This document shows positions 46,678 through 55,202 of a DNA stretch of 64,000 bases, in pieces. Both the position numbers and the translations under genes were made by a program. Position 1 is the stretch's first letter; each line of letters begins with the position of its first letter. The stretch comes from SHVO01 sp050246995 (GTDB taxonomy: Bacteria; Pseudomonadota; Alphaproteobacteria; Rhodospirillales; Rhodospirillaceae). The notes beneath the pieces are model-generated. The model did no database searches and had not been told where the DNA came from. It saw only the letters and a list, made by a program, of their open reading frames with translations. The DNA is taken from positions 124,001 to 188,000 of the forward strand of contig JBFWVA010000004.1 in NCBI GenBank assembly GCA_050246995.1, read 5' to 3'.

Positions 46678-49560
46678 CTACATCCGGAAGCGCACACCGG
46701 CGCGGAAGACCCGGCCGAGGATGTCGTACAAAGTTACGTTCGTAGGCCGTCCTGCGTAGAGCAAGCCGCCGTTGATCGGGACAACCGCCGGATCCTTGTT
46801 GAACAGATTCTGGACGTTGAGGAACAGCGAATAGTCACCTGCCGATTCGGTGCCGATTTTATATGACACGTTCGCGTCGAAGTAGGTCGCACCGGCAATG
46901 AAGTTATTGTCAATCGTCTGGTTGTCGGTGGTGGAGGTGGGACACCCGGACGAACACTCGATGTAGGAGGTGTTGAACTTGCCGGAGCTGACGCTGCGCA
47001 TGGTCAGCTGCGTCGTCAGCGCCTCGCCTGCATAGGCGATCGAGGCGTTCAACTTCCAGCGGGGCAAGTTAACGCCCCCGGCCATCTGTCCGACCTGGTC
47101 CGTCGGCTTGTTGATACCGTTCGAGACGCGATTGTTCAGGAACTTCGTCATGAGGACGCGAAGCGTGAGCCCTCCGCTCAAGCTTTCGTCGATGTCGGCA
47201 AGGTCCATCCGATAGCTGGATTCGAAGTCGATCCCGCGATCAAGTTCGTTCACGAAGTTGAACGGCTGCGCAAAGACTTTGGTGATTGTCACCACGCCGT
47301 TCACCGGCTCGCGTACAATGCCGGAACAGAAGACGGCATTCCCGCCAAAGCAGTTGTCGATGGTCTGTTGCGTTCCGACCGTGCCGATCGCGTCCTTGAT
47401 GTTGATATTATAGTAGTCGACCGACGCGCTGAATCCCGGAAGGAAGGTCGGCTGCAGGACCACGCCGAGGCCGGTGGTATCCGCCACTTCCGGTTTCAAG
47501 CCCAAATTTCCGGTGGTGATGGTTTCGGCCTGGGCGTTGTTGTTCCCGGAGAAAGGATCCATGACATAGGTCAGGCCTCTGATTCCGGTGGTGAACAATT
47601 CACCGACGTTCGGCGCGCGGATGTCGCGCGAACGGGTCGCGCGGAAACGGATGTCGTCGATGACATCCCAGGTCGCGCCGACCTTCCAGGTCGTCACATA
47701 ACCAGACGTGCTGTAGTCCGTGGCGCGTACGGCGGCATTGAGATCGAGTGATTTCGCCCAGGCCTCCTCTTTTGCCAGCGGGACAACCGTTTCAACGAAA
47801 CCTTCGGTCACGTTGTAGCCGCCGATGGTGGGGCGATAGTTAGCAGCATACCAATTCCCCGCCAGGGAGTTCGCATCGGCGATCCCGTCGGATGATTCCT
47901 TGCGATGTTCAGCGCCAAACGCGACCGATACCGGGCCTGCCCAGATCGAAAATGGCTCGCCGCGCAGGTTCGCCGCCATCACGTCCTGGTCGAAACGCTC
48001 GTAGCGGTAGGAATTGCCGAAGAAGTGACCGCCCACCAAAGCTAGGCGCGCAGCGTCGGTGGCGACGCCGGTGCCGAAGACGTTGAACGGCAGACAGCCG
48101 TCGTTGGGATTGGTCAAGGTCGAGCGGCAGACGACCCTGCCCGTGCCAGGTTGAACGACCGCGTCGATGGCCTTGGCGTAAACCGGCTTCAACTTGTTGC
48201 CGAGCGAATTCTGGGACGCGCGCGTGATACCCTTTTGATAATAGGCGTCCCAGCTCCATTCACTGTCCATCGCGTCGAAAGAGCCTTCGGCGCCGATGAC
48301 GTAGCGATGGACCCAACGGTCGTTGGTGGATCCTTCGTGCATGTCGTCCACCCATGAGCCGAAGGTGAACTGGGTGATGTTGAGCGCGCGTAGCTGGGTC
48401 GCGACCGACGCCGGGATGTAGGCGTTATCGGAGTTCATGATGAGCGTGTTGAGCTCGCCGCTCACGCCGAAATAGCTTTCGTGCCAGGTGTGGTCCCACG
48501 AGGCCTGGACATAAACATTCACGTTGTCGGAGAGATCGTAGGCCGCGCGGGTGAACACGGTTTGATGGGTATGCTTTGGATCCAGCGAATAGGCCGCCGT
48601 TACGTCTGATGTCTGCCAGTCGCCGCCCGACATGTAGACGCCGGCAACGAAGCCGTAGTTGAAGCGGTACGGCGAACCGCCCGGACCGAAGGCTGTCCCC
48701 TTCAATGGGCCGGAGGTGATGATGCCGCCATAGGTGGCCGCGGAGGCCGCGACGTTCGGCCGCACGATGTACCGCGGCTGACCGTTGGTGGCGGTATAGG
48801 TCGGGTTGCTCAGAACACCGTCCAAACCGTTCAGCCATTCGCGCTTGTTGGGCAGGTGGTCCGCCCGATTCTCGCCGAGGATGCCGTTTCTTTTGGAAAC
48901 TTCACCGCTGATCAGGAAATGCCCCCGGCCGCTGGCGAATGCCGTCCCGCCGGCCAAGGTGACCTTCCAATCCGCGTCGTCGCCGTAGCTGGTGATACCG
49001 CCGCTGACTTCGCCCTTCAAACCGACGAATTCCTTGTCGAGGATGAAGTTCACCACGCCGGAAAGCGCGTCCGAACCATAGGCCGCCGAGGCGCCGCCCG
49101 TCACGATATCGACGCGAGAGATAAGCTGCTGAGGAAAGGCGCCGACATCGACCTGGTTCGACTGAGTGGCCGGGACCGAACGCTGCCCGTCGAGCAGGAC
49201 GAGCGTGCGCGCCGTTCCGATGCCACGAAGATTGAGGGCGTTGATGCCGCCGTTCCCAGCGCTCAACCCGCCTGCGTTGCTCTGCGGCGTGACGCTGCCG
49301 GCAAGCGCCGGCAACTGGTTGACATAGTCGGCAATGTCTTTGGGCGCCGCAGCTTCGATCTGCTCCATGCCGACGACCGTGAGCGGGGTCGGAGCCTCAT
49401 AGCCGTCGCGGATGATGCGTGAGCCGGTCACGACGATTTCTTCACCGACTTCCGGCGCCGGGCCTGCTTGCTGGGCCAGCGCAGGATGCGCCATGAAAGC
49501 GCCGGCCGTCAGCGCAAGGACCGAAGTGGTGGCAAGCGCGCGGCGTTTTGTGGTGTTCAT
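46678..49560 (-). CDS. TonB-dependent receptor 1 of the ECF-controlled locus
   Basis: 960 residues from the Met at 49560, preceded by a GGGGGA ribosome site. Signal peptide ATTSVLALTAGAFMAHPALA. The plug begins at EEIVVTGSRI (TonB-box-like) and contains GYEAPTPLTVVG, LLDGQRSV and GGASAAYGSDALSGVVNFI. The barrel ends with a terminal aromatic-rich VFRAGVRFRM. Unlike its paralogue at 51292 it has no STN domain. A candidate ECF promoter lies 55 bases upstream, so it is probably induced by the adjacent sigma factor. The substrate is unknown; a peptide or amide is suggested by the amidase of the locus. Confidence 0.93.
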   Translation of the reverse strand: MNTTKRRALATTSVLALTAGAFMAHPALAQQAGPAPEVGEEIVVTGSRIIRDGYEAPTPLTVVGMEQIEAAAPKDIADYVNQLPALAGSVTPQSNAGGLSAGNGGINALNLRGIGTARTLVLLDGQRSVPATQSNQVDVGAFPQQLISRVDIVTGGASAAYGSDALSGVVNFILDKEFVGLKGEVSGGITSYGDDADWKVTLAGGTAFASGRGHFLISGEVSKRNGILGENRADHLPNKREWLNGLDGVLSNPTYTATNGQPRYIVRPNVAASAATYGGIITSGPLKGTAFGPGGSPYRFNYGFVAGVYMSGGDWQTSDVTAAYSLDPKHTHQTVFTRAAYDLSDNVNVYVQASWDHTWHESYFGVSGELNTLIMNSDNAYIPASVATQLRALNITQFTFGSWVDDMHEGSTNDRWVHRYVIGAEGSFDAMDSEWSWDAYYQKGITRASQNSLGNKLKPVYAKAIDAVVQPGTGRVVCRSTLTNPNDGCLPFNVFGTGVATDAARLALVGGHFFGNSYRYERFDQDVMAANLRGEPFSIWAGPVSVAFGAEHRKESSDGIADANSLAGNWYAANYRPTIGGYNVTEGFVETVVPLAKEEAWAKSLDLNAAVRATDYSTSGYVTTWKVGATWDVIDDIRFRATRSRDIRAPNVGELFTTGIRGLTYVMDPFSGNNNAQAETITTGNLGLKPEVADTTGLGVVLQPTFLPGFSASVDYYNINIKDAIGTVGTQQTIDNCFGGNAVFCSGIVREPVNGVVTITKVFAQPFNFVNELDRGIDFESSYRMDLADIDESLSGGLTLRVLMTKFLNNRVSNGINKPTDQVGQMAGGVNLPRWKLNASIAYAGEALTTQLTMRSVSSGKFNTSYIECSSGCPTSTTDNQTIDNNFIAGATYFDANVSYKIGTESAGDYSLFLNVQNLFNKDPAVVPINGGLLYAGRPTNVTLYDILGRVFRAGVRFRM

Positions 49561-49614
49561 TATTTCCCCCATAGGTACACCGGCCGGAACAGGGAGTTCC
49601 GGCCCAGATTGGCG

Positions 49615-49646
49615 TACTACGTAAGGCCCGGGATTTTTCCGACAGG
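49615..49646 (-). promoter_or_regulatory. Candidate ECF sigma promoter of TonB receptor 1
   Basis: Read on the reverse strand: CCTGTCGGAAAA, ten bases, then TTACGTAGTA. The same two blocks with the same ten-base spacing occur upstream of the amidase at 54868-54899. GGAAAA and CGTA are typical -35 and -10 types for ECF sigma factors. The -10 end lies 55 bases before the receptor ATG. Confidence 0.65.
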
Positions 49647-49743
49647 CGCCTCGAAAAACCTTGAGGTAAAAAACCCGCTGGACACCTCTCCCTCAGGTAT
49701 CTGACACTTAGGGCTTGTGCATTTCGGCCGGGGGGAACGGTCC

Positions 49744-50280
49744 ATGCCGAGCGACGAGGCCCATGCGACAAGGTTTGGGCTTCTTTTTTCCAGATACGAC
49801 CGCGAATTACGCCGGTTCCTGAGCGGATACCTCAGGAATAAGAGCGACGTGGACGACTGCGCGCAGGAATCCTTCCTTAATCTGTGGAAGCAGGAGACCC
49901 GAGGCGTCCTTCACGAGGACCCGAGGGGCTACCTGTTCATCACCGCGCGCAATGTCGTGCGCGATTTTTTGCGTAAAGGACGGGCCCGGCGCAGCGAACA
50001 GCATGTCCAGCTGTCGGAAGAATTGGATGCCGTACGTTATACAGAGGCGGAAACCACGCTTATGCACCGGGAAGGCCTGCGCCTCATCGAAGCGCAACTC
50101 GAGGCATTACGGCCCTCGACTCGCCTTGTATTTCTGATGCATTACGTGGAGCTTCTGCCGTTCGACGCCATCGCCAAACGCCTGGGGACTTCGACCCGGA
50201 CCGTGGAGCGGGAGATGGCGCGTGCGCTCGACCACTGCCGCGAGGCGCTTGGGCCGACCTGTAAGGATATCTTGAGCTGA
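49744..50280 (+). CDS. ECF-family RNA polymerase sigma factor (FecI-like)
   Basis: 178 residues from the ATG at 49744. Region 2 is seen in LFSRYDRELRRFLSGYLRNKSDVDDCAQESFLNLWKQ and YLFITARNVVRDFLRK, and region 4 in LRPSTRLVFLMHYVELLPFDAIAKRLGTSTRTVEREMARAL (abbreviated: PSTRLVFLMHY, FDAIAKRLG, TRTVEREMA). There are no regions 1 or 3, as expected for ECF factors. It is divergent from TonB receptor 1 and followed, 1 base later, by its FecR-type regulator. Confidence 0.93.
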   Translation: MPSDEAHATRFGLLFSRYDRELRRFLSGYLRNKSDVDDCAQESFLNLWKQETRGVLHEDPRGYLFITARNVVRDFLRKGRARRSEQHVQLSEELDAVRYTEAETTLMHREGLRLIEAQLEALRPSTRLVFLMHYVELLPFDAIAKRLGTSTRTVEREMARALDHCREALGPTCKDILS

Positions 50281-50281
50281 T

Positions 50282-51295
50282 ATGATTCTCCGCCGTCCCC
50301 CTCAGACCGCGACCGAATGGATCGTTCGGATGCAGGCTGGCCCGCTTTCTTGGTGGGACCAGCGCGCGCTGAACCGTTGGCTGGCGGCGTCACCGGACCA
50401 TCTGAAGGAATTGGAAGCCGCGCAGGCCGCAAGCGAGGTCGCACAGCATCTGGGCAGTAGCTCCTATGTACGCCAGCTGCTGGCGCAAGACCTGTGGATT
50501 CACGCGCGGTCGCAGCCCGGCAAACGTTTCGCCCTGCCGTCGCTGGCCGCCGCCGCGGTCGCGGCGGTGCTGATCGTCATGATCGCACCATGGAATACGT
50601 CGCCGTTCCCGCGGATCGAGGATGGCGGCTCGGCGCAGACGGCGGTGGGCCAAATCGCGGATTACGTGCTTCCCGACCGATCGCAGATCACCGTGGCTGG
50701 GTCGTCGGCGGTTTCCATCGCCTTTTCGGACGAACGCCGCGATGTCGCTCTGGAACATGGCGAAGCCTACTTCGACGTCGCATCGGACAAGAACCGTCCG
50801 TTCGTGATCACCGCTGGCGCTCACCAAGTCACGGTCACGGGCACCAGCTTCAACGTCAATTACCTCGCCGCACTGAACGAAATGGAAGTCGCGGTCACCG
50901 AAGGAACGGTGCGCGTGGCTTACCCGTCGCACACCGGCGCGACGAACGACGTTGAAGAGATGCATGCCGGCGACGTCATCATGTTCACGCCAGAAGGACG
51001 CATGCTGAAGCGCAATCTGACGCCGCAACAGGTGTCCGCGTGGCGCAACCGCAAGCTCTATTTCGACAGCGCCAACCTGTCCCAGGTTCTGGCCGAGGTG
51101 AACCGCTACGCGCCGAAGCCGCTTGTCACCGAGACCCAGGACATCGAGCGTCTGATGCTCACCGGCCAGTTCCCGGCCGGCGATGTCGAATCGGTGCTGA
51201 CTTCGCTGCGTCAGCTGTACGGAATCGACGCGCAGGAAACGACCGAGCGCTGGGTCCTCGTCAGGAAACAGGCGAAGAACGCGCCTCGCCGCTAA
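50282..51295 (+). CDS. fecR: FecR-family anti-sigma/surface-signalling protein
   Basis: 337 residues. The N-terminal cytoplasmic part (ATEWIVRMQAGPLSWWDQRALNRWLAASPDH, a DUF4880-type sigma-binding domain) has conserved Trp residues. A single transmembrane helix lies at about 77-100 (FALPSLAAAAVAAVLIVMIAP). The periplasmic FecR domain has DYVLPDRSQITVAGSSAVSI and VTVTGTSFNVNYL, and a C-terminal STN-like piece resembles DUF4974. It would receive a signal from the STN-bearing receptor and release the sigma factor. Convergent with that receptor gene with a 4-base overlap. The symbol denotes the family only. Confidence 0.92.
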   Translation: MILRRPPQTATEWIVRMQAGPLSWWDQRALNRWLAASPDHLKELEAAQAASEVAQHLGSSSYVRQLLAQDLWIHARSQPGKRFALPSLAAAAVAAVLIVMIAPWNTSPFPRIEDGGSAQTAVGQIADYVLPDRSQITVAGSSAVSIAFSDERRDVALEHGEAYFDVASDKNRPFVITAGAHQVTVTGTSFNVNYLAALNEMEVAVTEGTVRVAYPSHTGATNDVEEMHAGDVIMFTPEGRMLKRNLTPQQVSAWRNRKLYFDSANLSQVLAEVNRYAPKPLVTETQDIERLMLTGQFPAGDVESVLTSLRQLYGIDAQETTERWVLVRKQAKNAPRR

Positions 51296-54200
51296 AGGGT
51301 AAAGCGCACGCCGGCGCGGAAGATGCGCCCTAGGATATCGTAAAGGATAGGGTTTGTTTGGGCATATCCATAGGGTGTGCCGTTGATGCGCGGCACCGCG
51401 GCCGGATCCTTGTCGGCCACGTTCTGGATATTGAGGAACACGCTGGCCGTGTCCTTGAACTTGTAGGCCAGCGATACATCCACGTAGGCCGCGCCGTCGA
51501 TGTGATTCACATTGATGGTGGGATGATCGATCGTCGCGGCCGGACACCCCGAAGTACAGGCGATGAAGGCGTTGCTGAGGGTCCCGGCGCTGACGCCGCG
51601 CGCGGTCAACGCCGCCGCGAGGGCGCCATTATCGTAGGCAAGCGAGGCCATCCAGCGCCAGCTGGGCATGCCGCTGTCCGACGAGCTGCCCTCGTTCGCG
51701 CCGGCTATATTCACGGGCGTGTTGAGACCGTTGTTGAGGATGTTCTTGCGGTTATGTGTCGCAAGGCCGCGCAGGGTGAGCCCCCCGGACAGATCTTCCG
51801 ATAGATCGGAGAGCGCCAAGCGATAGCTGGCTTCGAAGTCAAACCCCTCGACCGTCTGGCGCGCGAGATTGAGCGGCGTGATGTTGATAAGGTACTGCTC
51901 CTGCCCGTCGACATAGCTGCGCGTGATGGCGTCGCAAAAGACCTGGTGTCGCCGGTAGCAATAGTTAACCACGTCTTGACCCTGGAGGAACTGGATGGAA
52001 TCCTTGATGTTGAGACGCCAGTAATTCACCGAGGCGTTGAACCCCGGCAGGGCGCGCGGCTGCACCATCATGCCCAGACCCGTCGTGTCGGCCTTTTCCG
52101 GCGCGAGGCCGGGATTGCCGCGGCTGAGGATGCGGATGAACGCGGTGGGATCGGTGGTGATGAGATTGATCACATTGTTGGTGCCGCTGACCCCGCCGGA
52201 GAAAAGCTCGAGCAGATTGGGCGCACGGATGTCGCGCGAGCGCGTGACCCGGAACGTTACATCCTCGACCGGCGCGTATGTAAATCCGAGTTTCCAGGTC
52301 GTGACGTAGCCCGAGGTGCTGTAAGACGTGGCGCGCACGGCGCCGTTCACATCGACGCTGCGCGCCCAAGGCTCGTCCTTCGCCAGCGGCACGACTGTTT
52401 CGGCGAATCCTTCAGTAACGGTGTAACTGCCAAAGGTCGGTGTGTAATTGCCGAGGAACCAGCCGGTCGGCGCGGTGATGCCGCTCACCTTCTCGCTGCG
52501 GTTCTCGGCGCCGACAGCGACGGAGATGGGACCCGCCCAATTGCGAACCGGCGCGCCGTGCAGCGAGAACGCTTGTACATTCTGCTCATAGCGCTCCGAG
52601 CGCCAATCGGTGCCGGTGATGTAATCCAGCGCTGCCTTTGAATTCACGCCCAATCCGAACAAATTATAGGGGACGCAACCGTTGCCCGGATCGGTCAGGG
52701 CCGCGCGACAAACAATCGCGCCGGTGGGGCCCCTGACGGCATCGCCCGCCATGGCAAACCGCGCCGTATTGATGACGCGATGGAGCGCGGACGTATGATG
52801 CGTGATGCCTTTCTGGAGATAGGCGTCCCAGGTCCACGGCGCATCAAGAAGGTCGAACGTGCCATGCGCGCCGAGGACGGTGCGGATCGTGCGCCGGTCG
52901 CCGACGACTTCGGGCGACTTGTTCTCGAGATCGCCGTTGATGGTTCCGAAGCCGAACGACGTCACGCTCAAAGCCGATGCGCGCGCGGCGATGGCCGGCG
53001 GAATAAATGCATTGTCGGCGGCGACGGTAAGGTTGCCGGAATAAAGGGGAAGAAGGGCGATGGAGTAGGAGTCCGCATGCCCCCAGCCGTGCTGGAGGAA
53101 GACATTCATGTGGTCAGTAAGGTCGTAACTGACGCGCGCGAACAGGTTTTGGCGCGAAGCGCGCGTCCCAAGGCTTTGCGTCGCGTGTACATTAAGGGCG
53201 GCCGCTTGCCCCGACCCATACATGTTCGATCCGTCGTTGAGGAGACCGTAGTCGAACTGATAGGGAACTCCGCCCGGGCCGAACGCGACGCCCTTCAGCG
53301 GCCCCGACGTGATAAGCCCGCCAGGCGCGGCGCGGGAGTTGTTCACAGGATCCAGGATGAGAAGCTGAGGCTCGCCATTCGTGGGCGTGTAGGCGGGGTT
53401 TGCCAGAAGCCCGATGTTCGACTTGTTCCACGCCCGGTTCGAGGGGTGTATCACCCCGCCATTGTATTCGGCTTCGCCGCTGAGGAGTGTGTGGACGCGA
53501 TCGTTCGCGAATCTATGACCGGCGGTCATGGCGATCTTGAACCCGGCGTTGTCGCCGTAGGTGGTCATGCCGCCTGAGACTTCGCCTTTGACGCCGGTGA
53601 AGGTTTTATCCAGGACGAAATTTACGACGCCGGCCAGCGCATCGGACCCGTAGGCTGCCGACGCACCGCCCGTGACCACATCGACGCGCGACACAAGTTG
53701 CTGCGGGAACGTGTTCACATCGGCGGCGCCGGTGATCGTACCCGCGACGGAGCGCTGGCCGTCGAGCAGCACCAGCGTTCTCTGAATGCCAAGATCGCGC
53801 AGACTGAGGCCATTCGTGCCCGCCACGCCCGAGGCCGTCTGGATATTCTGGTTGGGGGTCTGGCTGCCCGCGAAGGCCGGCAGCGCATTGACGAGATCGG
53901 CGAGGTTGCCGGTGGCCTGCCGCGCGATCTGATCGGCGCCGAGCACCGTGACGGGCGTCGGCGCTTCATAGCCGCCGCGCGCGATGCGCATGCCGGGAAC
54001 GAGAATTTCTTCCACCACATCGGACATCGCAAGCTGCGGCGCGGGGGGCAGCGGCTTCCGCGCTTCGCGGACCTCCGGCACAGAAGCCGGCGAGTCAAGC
54101 GCTGTGACGACAAAGACCGCTCCGTGATTGTTTATGACTTCGAGGCCACTACCGTCGAGAAGGCGGCGGATGGCGTCTTCGGCGGTGAACGATCCGCTAA

Positions 54201-54447
54201 TACCTTTGGTGCGCAGGCCTTTGACCTGCTCCGGCGCGAACACAAGATTGATCCCGGTCTCGCGCTGCAAGCGTTTAAGCCCGTCTTCGATACTCATCGC
54301 GCCGATCTTCACCGCATAGCGCGGCTCACGCGCATCCCCTAGGGCCTGCGCGCCGGCGGGCCGCGGCGTCGCAGCGGTGGCGAGCGCCGTCAGCGACAAC
54401 AAAAATGCCGCGGCGGCACGCTTGGTGCGAGGAAGGGAACGACGCAT
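51292..54447 (-). CDS. TonB-dependent transducer (receptor 2 with STN domain)
   Basis: 1051 residues from the Met at 54447; an upstream extension to 54642 is not coding. Signal peptide about residues 1-34 (AAAAFLLSLTALATAATPRP). Residues about 45-115 form the STN secretin/TonB signalling domain (MSIEDGLKRLQRETGINLVF, AIRRLLDGSGLEVI), which contacts FecR. The plug contains GYEAPTPVTVLG, LLDGQRSV and GGASAAYGSDALAGVVNFV, nearly identical to TonB receptor 1, so the two are paralogues. The barrel ends in VRFTL. Together with FecR and the sigma factor it makes a cell-surface signalling circuit. Confidence 0.93.
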   Translation of the reverse strand: MRRSLPRTKRAAAAFLLSLTALATAATPRPAGAQALGDAREPRYAVKIGAMSIEDGLKRLQRETGINLVFAPEQVKGLRTKGISGSFTAEDAIRRLLDGSGLEVINNHGAVFVVTALDSPASVPEVREARKPLPPAPQLAMSDVVEEILVPGMRIARGGYEAPTPVTVLGADQIARQATGNLADLVNALPAFAGSQTPNQNIQTASGVAGTNGLSLRDLGIQRTLVLLDGQRSVAGTITGAADVNTFPQQLVSRVDVVTGGASAAYGSDALAGVVNFVLDKTFTGVKGEVSGGMTTYGDNAGFKIAMTAGHRFANDRVHTLLSGEAEYNGGVIHPSNRAWNKSNIGLLANPAYTPTNGEPQLLILDPVNNSRAAPGGLITSGPLKGVAFGPGGVPYQFDYGLLNDGSNMYGSGQAAALNVHATQSLGTRASRQNLFARVSYDLTDHMNVFLQHGWGHADSYSIALLPLYSGNLTVAADNAFIPPAIAARASALSVTSFGFGTINGDLENKSPEVVGDRRTIRTVLGAHGTFDLLDAPWTWDAYLQKGITHHTSALHRVINTARFAMAGDAVRGPTGAIVCRAALTDPGNGCVPYNLFGLGVNSKAALDYITGTDWRSERYEQNVQAFSLHGAPVRNWAGPISVAVGAENRSEKVSGITAPTGWFLGNYTPTFGSYTVTEGFAETVVPLAKDEPWARSVDVNGAVRATSYSTSGYVTTWKLGFTYAPVEDVTFRVTRSRDIRAPNLLELFSGGVSGTNNVINLITTDPTAFIRILSRGNPGLAPEKADTTGLGMMVQPRALPGFNASVNYWRLNIKDSIQFLQGQDVVNYCYRRHQVFCDAITRSYVDGQEQYLINITPLNLARQTVEGFDFEASYRLALSDLSEDLSGGLTLRGLATHNRKNILNNGLNTPVNIAGANEGSSSDSGMPSWRWMASLAYDNGALAAALTARGVSAGTLSNAFIACTSGCPAATIDHPTINVNHIDGAAYVDVSLAYKFKDTASVFLNIQNVADKDPAAVPRINGTPYGYAQTNPILYDILGRIFRAGVRFTL

Positions 54448-54867
54448 CGTGCTACGACGGCGAGCAGGTTCGCGGCGCACTTGTCGGGCGGCGCGGAATC
54501 CATGCGCGCGCGAGCAGTGACCCTTTCGGATCCTGCCCGCGATGTCAGAGCTATACGGGCGAGACGGGCCGCGGTGGGCTGGCAGTGCTGATGAGCATGG
54601 TGTGTTCCCCTTGTGGTGATAGCAACCGAGTGTCATCCACACGATGACCGGACATCAGACCGGAAAGCGGCGCTCACGCGGTCAGGCGTCGATCCTCCCT
54701 GCGAAAATCGACGCGGCGGCTCTCGTGCAGGGCTTACGCGTATCGTCTAAGCCGCTGCAAGTATCACAAATATCGGTGAGACCGCTCAACAGCAATTCAG
54801 CCAAAGGGACCGCAACCGTTACGTCGGCCGCACCGCAAAATTCCCTCCGGCGAATTTCACGCCCCTC

Positions 54868-54899
54868 CCTGTCGGAAAATCAGCCGCCGTTACGTAGTA
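54868..54899 (+). promoter_or_regulatory. Candidate ECF sigma promoter of the amidase
   Basis: CCTGTCGGAAAA (54868-54879), then ten bases, then TTACGTAGTA (54890-54899), the same pattern and spacing as the reverse-strand site before TonB receptor 1. It points towards the amidase, 303 bases ahead, implying a leader of close to 300 bases. Confidence 0.6.
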
Positions 54900-55099
54900 T
54901 CGTTTGCCCTACTTGGATTTCAGCGGATTGGCATCGTTCTCAGCCGAGCTGATGTCACAGCGGGGTTTGCGAAGGGGAAGCTGTCTGGGGGACTCATCAG
55001 AACGGCGCGGGCTGAACTGTCTTCGTTGACTCAGTGGCGAAGCACCCTTGTCCCGCGATCCGCGCGGATGATCGGCTCCCTTCTCCGGAAGTTTCCCGG

Positions 55100-55165
55100 C
55101 TATCGTGTGGTTCCCCCTAACGATAGTCTTGGGCCGGCCGTGGCACTTCCCTGCGCGGCCGGCCC
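55100..55165 (+). other. Two leader hairpins upstream of the amidase
   Basis: CTATCG (55100-55105) pairs with CGATAG (55121-55126), and GGGCCGGCCG (55131-55140) pairs perfectly with CGGCCGGCCC (55156-55165). The second is very stable and sits 25 bases before the GGAG ribosome site (about 55191). No T-run follows, so it is not a plain terminator; a folded leader that affects translation or RNA stability is possible. Confidence 0.45.
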
Positions 55166-55202
55166 CATCCCATCACCACGCGCTTTATTGGAGACCCGCG
55201 TC

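Larger units (their letters stand above)
54448..55202. other. 755-base control region between TonB receptor 2 and the amidase
   Basis: No supported gene: open frames at 54405-54647 and 54644-54952 have poor codon use and no plausible ribosome site. It contains the candidate ECF promoter (54868-54899), and, in the amidase leader, two consecutive hairpins (55100-55126 and 55131-55165). A direct repeat CCGTTACGT occurs at about 54821 and 54888. No promoter for receptor 2 with the same motif was found. Confidence 0.6.

Noticed and set aside
54818..54845. Reverse-strand GGAATTTTG...ACGTAACG as an ECF promoter for TonB receptor 2
   Set aside because: The spacing is two bases longer than in the two matching sites, the blocks match poorly, and it is about 370 bases from the receptor start.
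54644..54952. 102-codon open frame in the receptor 2-amidase gap
   Set aside because: Low-complexity Ser/Arg/Pro translation, no ribosome site, and it overlaps the candidate ECF promoter.
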